A stretch of DNA of 64,000 nt from DSWT01 sp035420085. GTDB taxonomy: Bacteria > Chloroflexota > Anaerolineae > B4-G1 > SLSP01. Both the position numbers and the translations under genes were made by a program. Below are positions 45,459 through 53,729 of this stretch, piece by piece. Location: NCBI GenBank assembly GCA_035420085.1, contig DAOLUH010000015.1:42032-106031 (forward strand), given 5' to 3'. The notes beneath the pieces were generated by a model. That model saw nothing but the letters and a program-made list of their open reading frames with translations. It had not been told where the DNA came from and searched no databases. Numbering within the stretch: the first letter of the stretch is position 1; the number at the start of each line of letters is the position of its first letter.

Positions 45459-47543
45459 CTACGGCGCCAGAATCACGCCGACTTCGACCCAATCGCCGAT
45501 AGGATTGCCGGCGTCGTCGAGACGCGGGAGACCGGCGCCGGTGTCGCTGTGATAGAAGCCGATGCGCAGGCTGTCGCGCGCCGGGTCGGGGATGACGCCA
45601 GGGAGTAGGTGCTCGTCGAGGATCAGGTCGCCGGAGCGCCAGAGGGTGGTGGGGAGGTGACGGTTGCCAGGCGGCGCGTCGTGCTGAGCGATCATCGCGC
45701 CGTCGCGCAGGTAGTGGACGAAGACAGTGTACGGCGCGTCCACGACAGCTCCGACGTCCCACCAGAGGCGAACGCGCGCGCCGTTTGCGTCTGGCTGGAC
45801 CAACGCGGCGCGCAAAAGGATGCTCTTATCAAAGCGCGCCACAGGCTGTGGAACTTCCGGGCGCGGCTCTGCGCGGATGAATAGCGCGACGGTGAATGGC
45901 GCAGGATCGCGGTCGCCTTGCGCCTGCGGCCCTTCTGTGACGCTCAGGTAAGCCGGATGCGGCAAGTAGGGCAGCACATCCGGTTCCCAATCGCGGTACG
46001 GCCAGACAACGAACAAAAGCCCATCATCCAATGGCGGCGACGCGCTGATCGGCAAGAAGTTGACGGCTTTCGGTTGCGTGAGGAACGGGACCGCCGTCCA
46101 CGATTCCCACAACTGGCGATCCATATAGACCGCGCGATCAGTACGCGCATCGCTGAGCATCCGCGCCCCATCCCACCCAACGCCTAAAAAGGTATTGATC
46201 TCCCCCGCCATCTCCACCGGCCCCGCTTCAAACCAGTGATAGGCCAACGGCGCATTCGCGTAGCGCACGAAGTAATCGTAGGCGGTGGAGAGGAAAGCGA
46301 TAAGCAGTAGACAGTAGACGGTAGACGGTAGACGGAGGAGGGATTGGGGATTGGGGATTCGTGATTCATGATTCGCTGATTCGCCGATTCGCTGATTCGC
46401 CGATTTGCTGATTCGCTGATTCGCTGATTTGCCGATTTGCCGATTTGCCGATTCGACTTTCGACTCAATCCACAATAAGCCTAATGTTGGAAAGAGCACA
46501 GCCGTAGGCAGAACGCCGACCGCGCGGAGGAAGTGCGGGGCGTCTTCGGCGAGGAGGGTGGGCAACGCCATCACCGCCGTCCACAGAAGGGCGAGCGCGG
46601 CCCCGGCGTTGCGGCGGAATCCCGCCAGCGCCGCGCCCACGCCAATTACGAAGGCCAGGCCGAGCGCCGGGTCCCATACGGGGCGCCACGCCAGGTTGTG
46701 CCGCCAGATGCGATCCCCGCGCACGACGAACATCCCCGCCGTGCGTAAAGTGTGCTGAACGAGCGTGCCCCAAAAGTCGCCGCCGTTGATCTCTGGGCTG
46801 AGGATCGTCACCTGGCCGGTGCGCGCTAATACCACGTCGGGGTGGCGCACCGTGTAGACGCCGAGCGGCGCGAGAACGAGCAAGGCGATCCCACAGAACA
46901 GGAGTGCGCCGCGCCACGCCCGCAGCGTTTGTTTACGATGGAAGAGCAAGCCGTATCCGACCATCACGCCCAATGCGATTGGTGTGAAGCGCGCGGCCAT
47001 GTACGTGTACCAGCTCGCGCCGTAGAGCGCCCCGCCAACAAGCCAGTAGCGCAGTTTTCCGGTGCGCAGCGCGCGCGCCGCCTGCACCAGAAAAAGCGTG
47101 GTGAAGAGCGGCAGCGACACAGCGCGAAAGCCAATTCGGCTCAGGTGAACGTGCCACAGCGTCACCGCCAGCACCGCCAACGCCCAGCGCCCGGCGCGGC
47201 GTCCCCACAGCACGCGCGCCAGGTCATACGTCGCCGCCAGGGTGAGGAAGCCGACGAAAAACGACGGCAATCGCACCGCCAACGGGCTACGTCCCAAGAG
47301 AGCAACGCTGAGTGTGACCAGGTAGATGAAGAGCGGTTCACGCCCGTTGTTGGCGGGGAAGTACAGCGGAACCTGGCCTGTTTCGAGCACCGTCGCCGCA
47401 TCCAGGCCGTTTTGCGCCTCGTCGTGATAGAGGCCCGGCGGCGTGCGGCCGGTATCCCACAGCCGCAAGCCCGCGCCTACGAGCAACAAGAGCAGGAGCA
47501 GCGCGCGTTCCATCCAACGGCGAGAGCAATCAGACCGTTTCAC
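45459..47543 (-). CDS. GT39/ArnT-like membrane glycosyltransferase with a repeat-encoded insert
   Basis: 694 residues. About eleven helices fill residues 10-440. The early loop GLYHDEAQNGLDAATVLETG carries the DE pair expected of GT-C enzymes that use polyprenyl-phosphate sugars, and LYFPANNGREPLFIYLVTLS follows. The C-terminal 200 residues are a soluble beta-rich domain. Between helices, 46305-46467 is a translated repeat (SKVESANRQIGKSANQRISK, then LPSTVYCLLL), close in wording to the insert of the downstream gene. The stop TAG at 45459-45461 abuts the next repeat and the next gene's ribosome binding site. The two genes form a likely operon for surface glycan assembly. Confidence 0.8.
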   Translation of the reverse strand: MKRSDCSRRWMERALLLLLLLVGAGLRLWDTGRTPPGLYHDEAQNGLDAATVLETGQVPLYFPANNGREPLFIYLVTLSVALLGRSPLAVRLPSFFVGFLTLAATYDLARVLWGRRAGRWALAVLAVTLWHVHLSRIGFRAVSLPLFTTLFLVQAARALRTGKLRYWLVGGALYGASWYTYMAARFTPIALGVMVGYGLLFHRKQTLRAWRGALLFCGIALLVLAPLGVYTVRHPDVVLARTGQVTILSPEINGGDFWGTLVQHTLRTAGMFVVRGDRIWRHNLAWRPVWDPALGLAFVIGVGAALAGFRRNAGAALALLWTAVMALPTLLAEDAPHFLRAVGVLPTAVLFPTLGLLWIESKVESANRQIGKSANQRISKSANQRIGESANHESRIPNPQSLLRLPSTVYCLLLIAFLSTAYDYFVRYANAPLAYHWFEAGPVEMAGEINTFLGVGWDGARMLSDARTDRAVYMDRQLWESWTAVPFLTQPKAVNFLPISASPPLDDGLLFVVWPYRDWEPDVLPYLPHPAYLSVTEGPQAQGDRDPAPFTVALFIRAEPRPEVPQPVARFDKSILLRAALVQPDANGARVRLWWDVGAVVDAPYTVFVHYLRDGAMIAQHDAPPGNRHLPTTLWRSGDLILDEHLLPGVIPDPARDSLRIGFYHSDTGAGLPRLDDAGNPIGDWVEVGVILAP
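46305..46467. repeat. Compound tandem repeat inside the GT39-like gene
   Basis: GTAGACA/GGTAGAC heptamers, then GATTGGG-type and ATTCGTG/ATTCATG words, then TCGCTGAT/TTGCCGAT octamers and GACTTTC. The order of unit words matches 44058-44212 in the neighbouring gene, suggesting copying between the two genes or a common source. Confidence 0.92.
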
Positions 47544-47558
47544 GAACCACCTTTTTTT

Positions 47559-47633
47559 GTCAGCAGATTAAGCAGATGAAGCAGATTTTCTGTCAGCCAG
47601 AAAAAATCTGCTCAATCTGCTTAATCTGCTGAC
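47559..47633. repeat. Long imperfect inverted repeat, CAGATTAAGCAGAT type
   Basis: GTCAGCAGATTAAGCAGAT at the left matches the reverse complement of the right end, ATCTGCTTAATCTGCTGAC, exactly over 19 bases, and pairing continues with small mismatches to the centre. It occupies the gap between the DUF2207 gene and the GT39-like gene. Related in style to family A. Confidence 0.88.
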
Positions 47634-47644
47634 TAATCAGAATT

Positions 47645-47670
47645 CACGGGCGGGGAAAATCCCGCCCGTG
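47645..47670. other. 10-bp GC-rich hairpin
   Basis: CACGGGCGGG (47645-47654) and CCCGCCCGTG (47661-47670) flank GAAAAT. Without a T-run on either side it is only a possible terminator, for the minus-strand DUF2207 gene's upstream region. Confidence 0.55.
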
Positions 47671-47707
47671 TGTATTGCTCCTATTCTATCCGAAAAACGA
47701 CAATCTG

Positions 47708-49390
47708 CTACCCGGCCCCGCTCGCCCCGCCGCCGGCCGCGCCGCCGGCGCTGGCCCCGCTCGCATCGCCGGCCGCGCCGGAGGTCGCCACCATCGCCGC
47801 AAAGGCGCCGGCGCCGCCATCTTCAGACGCCAATGCCTGGAACCACGCCGGCACGGTCATATCTTCGTGTTTCTTGAGGTAATGCGCCCACAGTTCCGCC
47901 ATCCCGAACGCCGCCGCATAGGAGAGATAGCCCTCAAATTGATCCCGATGCACTAATGTGTCGCGTTGGCGCGTGACATCGCGCAGATATTTGGCGAAGC
48001 TCTTCCATTCCACTGCCGTTTGCTGATAATCGTCGCCCAAGGGGGAGAGTGATGCGCCGGCAATGAGCAGCCCAAAGCCAAAAATAGCGACGCCTATAGC
48101 GGTCAGGATCGGCAACACACCGAGAGCCTCGACCAGCAGTCCTGCGCCAATCATCAGCGCCACCCCGGCCAGCATCAAGATTACACCCCACGCGATTTGC
48201 GCCTTGCGGCGGCGCTGACGCTCCGCATCGAAAAACCCCAGGGACTCACATTCCGCTTTCAATGCGGCAGTGAAAGGCTTGAGGCGGTTGTACAGGTTGC
48301 TCTGGAGTTTGCTCAAACGCACCGCCGGCTGGAGGCCGGATTTGTCGCCGAAGAGCGTTTCAATCGCCCCGCGCTCGTGCGGGCGCAAGGAAGCCGCTGT
48401 GTGATGCAGATGAAAGGTGAAATCGCGCCCATGCCACCAGGAGGTGCGCGGCGTCTCCTCAATGCTGATGATCCCGCGCCGCGCCAGATCAAAACACGCG
48501 CCCAGAATGTAGGCCCATGCCCAGTTCATATCCACGCTGCCGTTGTTGAACAAGACGCCGGCTACGGCTGGCGGCAGGTCGCTCGGCGGAAGCGTTCGCA
48601 CGCTCTCGCCGCGCCCGGAGGCAGAGAAGCGCGCGCGATTCAACAACAGCACGAGCACGGCGACGATAACCGCCGCCACAATCGAGCCGATGACGGCAAG
48701 CGTGAGGCCGCCGCGACCGCCAGATGCGCCGCGCGTCTGCCACTGCGGCGGCGCAGCGATCAGACTGCCCGCGCCAAAGCGCAGTGCCACGATAAGCGTG
48801 CTGTTCGGCTTGAGGTCGCGCGCGTCGAACGTGACCGTGTGTGCGCCTTGCTCAACCGTCGCCGCGCCCTTCTGCACTTCCGGCGCGCTGAGCAGCGAGG
48901 CCGTCTCCGGGTAGGTTACGCGGATCGTGCTGGCGGCGATGGTGTACTCGTATTCATCGGGCAGCGCCCGCCAAATGAGGACGTCGGCGTCGCTCTCTTT
49001 GCGGATCACGCCCCACACGCGATAGGTCAACGCGAAGGTATGGGTGCTGTCGGAGGTGGGCGCGAAATGCCAGGTGACCTTGACCGGATCGCGCCCGGTA
49101 ATCTCAACCTGCCCGGCCCCCGCACCCTCTGGCAAGGGGACGCTATCCACGCTCGCGCCGATCACGTCAATGCCATCGGTATATGCTGCTGGCAGATGCC
49201 GGTAGACGTAGGTAAACGGCCCGCCGACGAAGCGGAATGTCAGCCGCTCCGTGACGATGAGCGAACCGTCGGCCTGCACCGCCACGTCCACATCGAAGCG
49301 GTCGGCGCTATAGGACTTGGCGACCGGTCCGCGCCACGGGGAAAACAACAGGCTCAAAGCCACAAGACTGAGTAAAAGGTGTTGTAACAT
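47708..49390 (-). CDS. DUF2207-domain membrane protein
   Basis: 560 residues. Signal peptide (about 1-27), then an extracytoplasmic beta-rich domain (about 30-205) with VDVAVQADGSLIVTERLTFR and FTYVYRHLPAAYTDGIDV, the classic start of DUF2207. One helix at about 228-250, a cytoplasmic region with PAVAGVLFNNGSVDMNWAWA, two helices (about 400-445), and a soluble part with VEWKSFAKYLRD and YLSYAAAFGMAELW. The tail is low-complexity Gly/Ala/Ser (GGAAGGGASGAG). DUF2207 proteins are widespread, without a settled function, and probably structural or sensing parts of the envelope. Confidence 0.88.
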   Translation of the reverse strand: MLQHLLLSLVALSLLFSPWRGPVAKSYSADRFDVDVAVQADGSLIVTERLTFRFVGGPFTYVYRHLPAAYTDGIDVIGASVDSVPLPEGAGAGQVEITGRDPVKVTWHFAPTSDSTHTFALTYRVWGVIRKESDADVLIWRALPDEYEYTIAASTIRVTYPETASLLSAPEVQKGAATVEQGAHTVTFDARDLKPNSTLIVALRFGAGSLIAAPPQWQTRGASGGRGGLTLAVIGSIVAAVIVAVLVLLLNRARFSASGRGESVRTLPPSDLPPAVAGVLFNNGSVDMNWAWAYILGACFDLARRGIISIEETPRTSWWHGRDFTFHLHHTAASLRPHERGAIETLFGDKSGLQPAVRLSKLQSNLYNRLKPFTAALKAECESLGFFDAERQRRRKAQIAWGVILMLAGVALMIGAGLLVEALGVLPILTAIGVAIFGFGLLIAGASLSPLGDDYQQTAVEWKSFAKYLRDVTRQRDTLVHRDQFEGYLSYAAAFGMAELWAHYLKKHEDMTVPAWFQALASEDGGAGAFAAMVATSGAAGDASGASAGGAAGGGASGAG

Positions 49391-49416
49391 CGCTCTGCCC
49401 TCCTCAAGATCGTCAC

Positions 49417-49567
49417 GTAGTCGTTAGTCCAGCAGTCTACTCAACTACTGCTGCACTTTTATCTTAATCGGGATATGTGGGATTGTCATTGTCCCTGAGG
49501 CCAAATTCAGCCTTGTCCTCAGGGATGGTTTTTTCCACAGACTAACGACTATCTGACTACCCGACTA
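49417..49567. repeat. Heptamer tracts flanking a hairpin between the DUF2207 and UbiA-type genes
   Basis: GTAGTCGTTAGTCCAGCAGT at 49417 and GACTAACGACTATCTGACTA at about 49540 are heptamer runs in opposite orientation. Between them TCCCTGAGG (49492-49500) pairs with CCTCAGGGA (49517-49525) and TTTTTT follows on the plus strand, although both neighbouring genes are on the minus strand. The stop codon of the UbiA-type gene (49565-49567) lies inside the second tract. Confidence 0.75.
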
Positions 49568-50443
49568 TTTTCCGAGGTACAGGATGAGCACGGACGTCAA
49601 TCCCCAGAGGACGAAATCCACTTGCAGAGGGCGGTCGGTGAGCACCACTTCATCGGGCGCTAACGTGGTGCCGCGCACGTGGATCAGATAAAGATAGCGG
49701 AACAGCGCATAGATGACGAAGGGGATCGTCAACATCATCCAATAGTCCGCGGGCAAGTTCGGGGCGGAAAAGGTGTACAGCGCGTAGGCCAGGATAAACG
49801 ATGCGGTGACAACGCTGAGCAAGTGATCCAGCAATGCCAAATTGTAATCTTCCAGGCTGGCGCGGTGGTTGGCGGCTTCGCCACCGAGTTGGACCAGCTC
49901 GCCGCGCCGCTTGCCCAATCCCAGAAAGAGGGACAGCAACGTCATGCAGATAAAGAGCCAGGGCGAAAAACGTTCCGCATCCACCAGCGGAATGCCTGCC
50001 GCCACACGCAGCACAAAACCGGCCGCAATCGCAATCACATCCAGGAGAACAATGTGTTTAAGGTAAAACGAATACGCGATCTGCAAGACAAGATAACCGG
50101 CGAGAATGGCGGCAAAAACCGGATTCAGCAGCACACCAAGGATAAGCGACACGACGGTAATGCCGACCGCCAAACCGAGCGCCAGCCGGGGCGAGAGTTG
50201 CCCTGCCGCCAGAGGGCGATTGCGCTTCTTGGGATGCTGGCGATCCTTTTCCAGGTCCACGATGTCGTTGATCGTATAAACAACGCCAGAAACCAGGCAA
50301 AACAACACGAAGCCCACCACGGTCGGCCAGAGATACTGCCATTTCAGCAGCTTTTCATCAAAGACTAACGCAGCAAAAATGACACCGTTCTTGATCCATT
50401 GCTTGGGACGCATCGTCCGCAAAAAAGCCTTGAAATTGCGCAT
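49565..50443 (-). CDS. Decaprenyl-phosphate phosphoribosyltransferase-like protein (UbiA superfamily)
   Basis: 292 residues with about eight or nine helices. The prenyl-diphosphate/Mg motif N59-D60-xx-D63-xxx-D67 appears in YTINDIVDLEKDRQHP, followed by KKRNRPLAAGQL; the opening RTMRPKQWIKNGVIFAALVF is typical of the decaprenyl-phosphate phosphoribosyltransferase branch rather than of quinone prenyltransferases. Such enzymes attach phosphoribose to polyprenyl phosphate as the first step toward arabinose or related donors for surface glycans. That fits the GT39-like genes nearby, which use polyprenyl-phosphate sugars. Gene order is collinear with them but with repeat-filled gaps. Confidence 0.85.
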   Translation of the reverse strand: MRNFKAFLRTMRPKQWIKNGVIFAALVFDEKLLKWQYLWPTVVGFVLFCLVSGVVYTINDIVDLEKDRQHPKKRNRPLAAGQLSPRLALGLAVGITVVSLILGVLLNPVFAAILAGYLVLQIAYSFYLKHIVLLDVIAIAAGFVLRVAAGIPLVDAERFSPWLFICMTLLSLFLGLGKRRGELVQLGGEAANHRASLEDYNLALLDHLLSVVTASFILAYALYTFSAPNLPADYWMMLTIPFVIYALFRYLYLIHVRGTTLAPDEVVLTDRPLQVDFVLWGLTSVLILYLGK

Positions 50444-50500
50444 CGCCTCACCTCCACAAGTTTCCTAATCATACCCTAACCAGGATGAAGGGCAAGTCAC

Positions 50501-50529
50501 TTGTCCGATTCGGTATTTCAACCTATACT
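50501..50529 (+). promoter_or_regulatory. Promoter of the DUF5678-like/retropepsin pair
   Basis: TTGTCC at 50501-50506 and TATACT at 50524-50529 with a 17-base spacer, 50 bases before the start codon. Confidence 0.6.
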
Positions 50530-50578
50530 TTTGGTAGAAGGATGAAACGCCAAAGAGATAACTTTGGGGAGGAATGGT

Positions 50579-51013
50579 ATGTTATCACCATACGTGATAG
50601 AAACACTTAAACCACTCGTAAGGCGGCTCACGCCAGGGCAGCGCTTTGAGCTGATCCGTTGGATCGTGAATGAAGCGCCATCTACGGAAACAGCGCCGCC
50701 GCCTGCCGAGCCTGCCTTAGAAACAAGTGATGCCAATACACTCTGGGAAACGCGCATCAGCGCCGAAGCTGCACTATGGTATGCCCGTTCCGATACCGAC
50801 CGCGCTCCATACCTGGGCGAGTACGTCGCCGTGCTTAAAGGTCAAGTCGTGGATCACGATCCCGACCGGCGCGCGCTTGCTATCCGCATCCGTCGCCAAT
50901 ACCCAGGGACTCCTGTTCTGATTACCGAGGCTGAAGCCCGCCAACCGCATGAGTTTCTTATCCTCAGCCCCCGGTTTGAGCGTATGGAGACCACGTATGA
51001 AAGTACCCTATAG
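50579..51013 (+). CDS. DUF5678-like small protein
   Basis: 144 residues from ATG 50579, 6 bases after GGGGAGG; five extra upstream codons in the open frame are not used. An N-terminal helical part (VIETLKPLVRRLTPGQRFEL) precedes APYLGEYVAVLKGQVVDHDP, AIRIRRQYPGTPVLITEAE and EFLILSPRFE. The second half fits DUF5678 (YxGexVAv..g.vv..D...l). The gene overlaps the next by 17 bases, so the two are translated together. Function unknown; pairing with a protease-like gene suggests a substrate or partner. Confidence 0.6.
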   Translation: MLSPYVIETLKPLVRRLTPGQRFELIRWIVNEAPSTETAPPPAEPALETSDANTLWETRISAEAALWYARSDTDRAPYLGEYVAVLKGQVVDHDPDRRALAIRIRRQYPGTPVLITEAEARQPHEFLILSPRFERMETTYESTL

Positions 51014-51398
51014 CACCCAATACATCCCTCCTGCGCCGATTCTGACTCTTACCCTTCAGTTGCCCGATGACAATAAAACTGTCGGCCCAATCAAAGCCAT
51101 CGTAGATACAGGCGCCGATGCAACACTTGTGCCGGTTGGATATTTGCGCGAACTGGGCGCAACGATCTGGGACGAAGCTTATCTGCGCAGCCAATGGGGG
51201 GAGCGACGGCGCATCTTCACGTATTTGCTCGATATTCGCATCGGCGACTACACTTTTCCGGGCGTCGTTGTGGTGGGCGATAATCAAGGACAAGAAATGA
51301 TTCTCGGTCGTACACTGCTCAACCAGCTTATCCTATTGCTCGATGGGCCACAGGTCACATTGCGCATCCTTACTCAACTTCCGCACCATTTAGAATAA
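50997..51398 (+). CDS. Retropepsin-like aspartic protease (clan AA)
   Basis: 133 residues from ATG 50997. The active-site motif is AIVDTGADATLVP with D37-T38-G39, and ILGRTLLNQLILLLDGP near the end is the matching conserved strand and helix. Single-domain proteases of this kind dimerise to form the catalytic site. No signal peptide, so cytosolic. It overlaps the upstream DUF5678-like gene by 17 bases. A longer frame from 50949 lies inside that gene and is not used. Substrate unknown. Confidence 0.85.
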   Translation: MKVPYSTQYIPPAPILTLTLQLPDDNKTVGPIKAIVDTGADATLVPVGYLRELGATIWDEAYLRSQWGERRRIFTYLLDIRIGDYTFPGVVVVGDNQGQEMILGRTLLNQLILLLDGPQVTLRILTQLPHHLE

Positions 51399-51458
51399 AC
51401 ACAGATTTTGGTGAGTTGAGAAAGCGACTGAAGTCGCCACTATACAAGCGGAGGGATT

Positions 51459-52697
51459 ATGCGTACAGCGCAGAAAGTGATCCATGTCTTGTTGTGTTTG
51501 ACTGTGTTATCAGGTTGCCAGATATTACTGGGGACGCCGACGCCTTTACCCCTCGCTCATACAGCTACCCCCCTGGCGACAACGCCGCAGCCCACGCCGC
51601 AGCCACCGACGCCAACGTTTGTGCCCCTCCCCACCTTCACCCCACAGCCTGCTGTAGCAGTCGTATCGCAAGTCATCGCTCTGGATGACCCGCCAAGCGG
51701 CGCAACCGTCGGCAACCCGGTGACGGTGCGCGGGCGCACCGCTATGCTGCCGTTTGAGGCGACGCTCGTCGTGCGCGTATATGATGCGTGGGGACAGCTC
51801 GCCGCCGTCGCGCCAATCATGGCGCAGGGCGAGTACGGCGGCCCGGCGACCTTCGAGGGCGTGATCTACTACGGCGGCGTGCCGGGCGTGGGGCGAATTG
51901 AAGTGGCGGACGTGAGCGCCAAGGACGGTAAAGACATCGCTGCCGCCTCCGTCGCGGTGACGTTGAGCGGCTTCCCCGGCAGCGGCTACATCGAGATGCC
52001 TGCGCCGTTGGAGCAGGTGACTGTGCCTGCCCGTGTGTTAGCCCGCGTCGGCCAGCCAGGCGAGCAGGTCAATGTGACGTTGACCTGGAACGACGGCACA
52101 CAATTCGCCCACGTCGTCACCCTCCTGCCGGGGAAAGATGGCCGCGGATTGGCCGTCATCCCGATGGATTGGGTGGTCACGCCACGACCGGCGCATCCCA
52201 ACACCCAGGGCGGGGCGCTGCAAATCCACAATCTGGCCGGCCAACCCTTAGCCTGGCAGCCGTTGACCATCCTGCATCCCAACGACGCCGCCACGATGAG
52301 CACCAACGTCTACTGGGTGCGCCAAGAGCAGGTTGTCGCGCAGTCCATCCGCATCCCGCGCACACAGGGTATCGGGCGCGCTTCTCTTGAGGCATTGCTG
52401 TGGGGGCCAGTTCCCAACAACCTCGACGGCTTCCAGACGGCGCTGCCCTTGCCCGCAGAAGTGCTCACGGCGGCGAACCGCGGCGCGGATTGGGGCGAGC
52501 GCGTGCGGCTCAAAGACCTCACCATCGTCAACGGCGTGGCGAAGGCAGATTTCTCGAAAGAGCTGCTGGCGAACGCCGGCGGCGCAGCGCGGATGTCGCT
52601 CATCCGCCAGCAGATTGAGCAGACCTTGCTGCAATTCAGCACCGTCACGCAGGTCATCATCTCAGTGGAAGGGCAGACGGGGATGCTGGAACCATGA
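51459..52697 (+). CDS. Surface lipoprotein with Gmad2-like and GerMN-like domains
   Basis: 412 residues. A lipoprotein signal ends LTVLSGC (lipidated Cys near 20). A Thr/Pro-rich linker (TPTPLPL to TFTPQP, about 26-63) spans the wall. Two Ig-like repeats follow: IALDDPPSGATVGNPVTVRG and IEMPAPLEQVTVPARVLARV, the Gmad2 pattern. The C-terminal part (about 280-412) with TNVYWVRQEQVVAQSIRIPR, ALLWGPVPNN and LIRQQIEQTLLQFSTV is GerMN-like. Such lipoproteins are found on the outer surface of Gram-positive-type and Chloroflexota cells. Ribosome binding site GGAGGG precedes the ATG. Function is unknown, probably in envelope structure. Confidence 0.8.
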   Translation: MRTAQKVIHVLLCLTVLSGCQILLGTPTPLPLAHTATPLATTPQPTPQPPTPTFVPLPTFTPQPAVAVVSQVIALDDPPSGATVGNPVTVRGRTAMLPFEATLVVRVYDAWGQLAAVAPIMAQGEYGGPATFEGVIYYGGVPGVGRIEVADVSAKDGKDIAAASVAVTLSGFPGSGYIEMPAPLEQVTVPARVLARVGQPGEQVNVTLTWNDGTQFAHVVTLLPGKDGRGLAVIPMDWVVTPRPAHPNTQGGALQIHNLAGQPLAWQPLTILHPNDAATMSTNVYWVRQEQVVAQSIRIPRTQGIGRASLEALLWGPVPNNLDGFQTALPLPAEVLTAANRGADWGERVRLKDLTIVNGVAKADFSKELLANAGGAARMSLIRQQIEQTLLQFSTVTQVIISVEGQTGMLEP

Positions 52698-52818
52698 AAA
52701 ACACGCGATGGTTCATGATATAATTAGGTATGCCCTGATAAATGGGGAAACGATGATGGCCAACCAATGGCGGATGTAGCTGTATCAAAGCACCTTGATA
52801 CGCAAAGTGAGGTGGGCA

Positions 52819-53184
52819 ATGAGCGAGGTCATTACATTGGAGTTGCCGGAATCCCTGGCCTTTCGTGTTCGAGAGACAGCAACACGCACTGAGCGCCGGT
52901 TTGAAGATGTGATTCTGGACTGGCTAGAACGTGTCGCTGGCGAACCACCGGTGGAAATGCTCCCTGACAGCCAGGTACTGGCGCTCTGTGATGCACAAAT
53001 GCCTGAAAATCAACAGGCTGATATGGAGCGTCTGTTATACTTGAACCGCGAGCGACGCCTCAGTCGCGCCGAGCAAAATCGCCTGGATGAGTTAATGCGC
53101 CTCTATCGTCGTGGATTGCTGCGCAAAGCGCAATCGTTCAAAGTCGCCGTTGAACGTGGGTTGCGGCCGCCGCTGACTTCATAA
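52819..53184 (+). CDS. Small helical protein paired with an HNH endonuclease
   Basis: 121 residues from ATG 52819; upstream codons from TTG 52795 are rejected for lack of a ribosome binding site. The first part, VITLELPESLAFRVRETATR, looks like a ribbon-helix-type DNA-binding or antitoxin start. The rest is helical with RLLYLNRERRLSRAEQNRLD and ELMRLYRRGLLRKAQSFKVA. Its stop TAA shares one base with the ATG of the HNH gene. This gene pair is one I have met in cyanobacteria and Chloroflexota; its role is not established, and a toxin-antitoxin-like function is only a guess. Confidence 0.65.
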   Translation: MSEVITLELPESLAFRVRETATRTERRFEDVILDWLERVAGEPPVEMLPDSQVLALCDAQMPENQQADMERLLYLNRERRLSRAEQNRLDELMRLYRRGLLRKAQSFKVAVERGLRPPLTS

Positions 53185-53615
53185 TGCCGCGTCCGTACAT
53201 CTCCGCAGAAGTAGACCGCCGCGTCCGTGAGATCGCGCGGTACCGCTGTGGTTATTGTCTCAGTCCACAACACCTGGTTATGGCGCGCCTGGAGATTGAG
53301 CACATTGTTCCTCTGGCGCAGGGCGGAAGCAATACTGAGGCTAATTTATGGTTGGCATGTCCAATTTGCAACCGCTACAAAGGGGATAAAGTGACCGCGC
53401 CGGATCCGCTGACTGGCGCAAGGGTGTCATTGTTCAATCCGCGTGAGCAAGTATGGACTGAGCATTTCCGGTGGATTGATAACGGTCTACGGATTGAGGG
53501 TCTGACGCCTACTGGCCGCGCGACAGTACAGGCATTGCATTTGAGCGATGACCTCGATGTCGTAGAAGTACGCAGTTATCGGATTCTGGCCGGTTGGCAT
53601 CCTCCAGAAGATTAA
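53184..53615 (+). CDS. HNH endonuclease-family protein
   Basis: 143 residues. The zinc and catalytic core is C22-xx-C25, EIEHIVPLAQGGSNTEANL with H40 and N54, and C59-xx-C62 followed by NRYKGD. The DH-type histidine is here EH (E39-H40). The family cleaves DNA in many contexts (restriction, mobile elements, DNA repair). The C-terminal half (QVWTEHFRWIDNGLRIEGLT) is a common extension in this subgroup. Translationally coupled to the preceding small gene. Confidence 0.88.
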   Translation: MPRPYISAEVDRRVREIARYRCGYCLSPQHLVMARLEIEHIVPLAQGGSNTEANLWLACPICNRYKGDKVTAPDPLTGARVSLFNPREQVWTEHFRWIDNGLRIEGLTPTGRATVQALHLSDDLDVVEVRSYRILAGWHPPED

Positions 53616-53729
53616 GTCCTCTTGAGCCTGGGAAGCGCGCAGGCGAGGGGCAGCGAAGATTTCCATGTTCTCTGAGAAATAGAGGATACGGGATGCAGGC
53701 AGTAAAAACCGAGGAACGATAGCGAATTT

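Noticed and set aside
45451..45762. 104-codon N-terminal extension of the large membrane protein
   Set aside because: It overlaps the GT39-like gene in another frame and is arginine-rich shadow sequence; ATG 45450 has its own ribosome binding site.
49492..49530. Intrinsic terminator between the DUF2207 and UbiA-type genes
   Set aside because: The T-run lies on the plus strand although both flanking genes are on the minus strand, so it terminates no known transcript; kept only as part of the repeat region.
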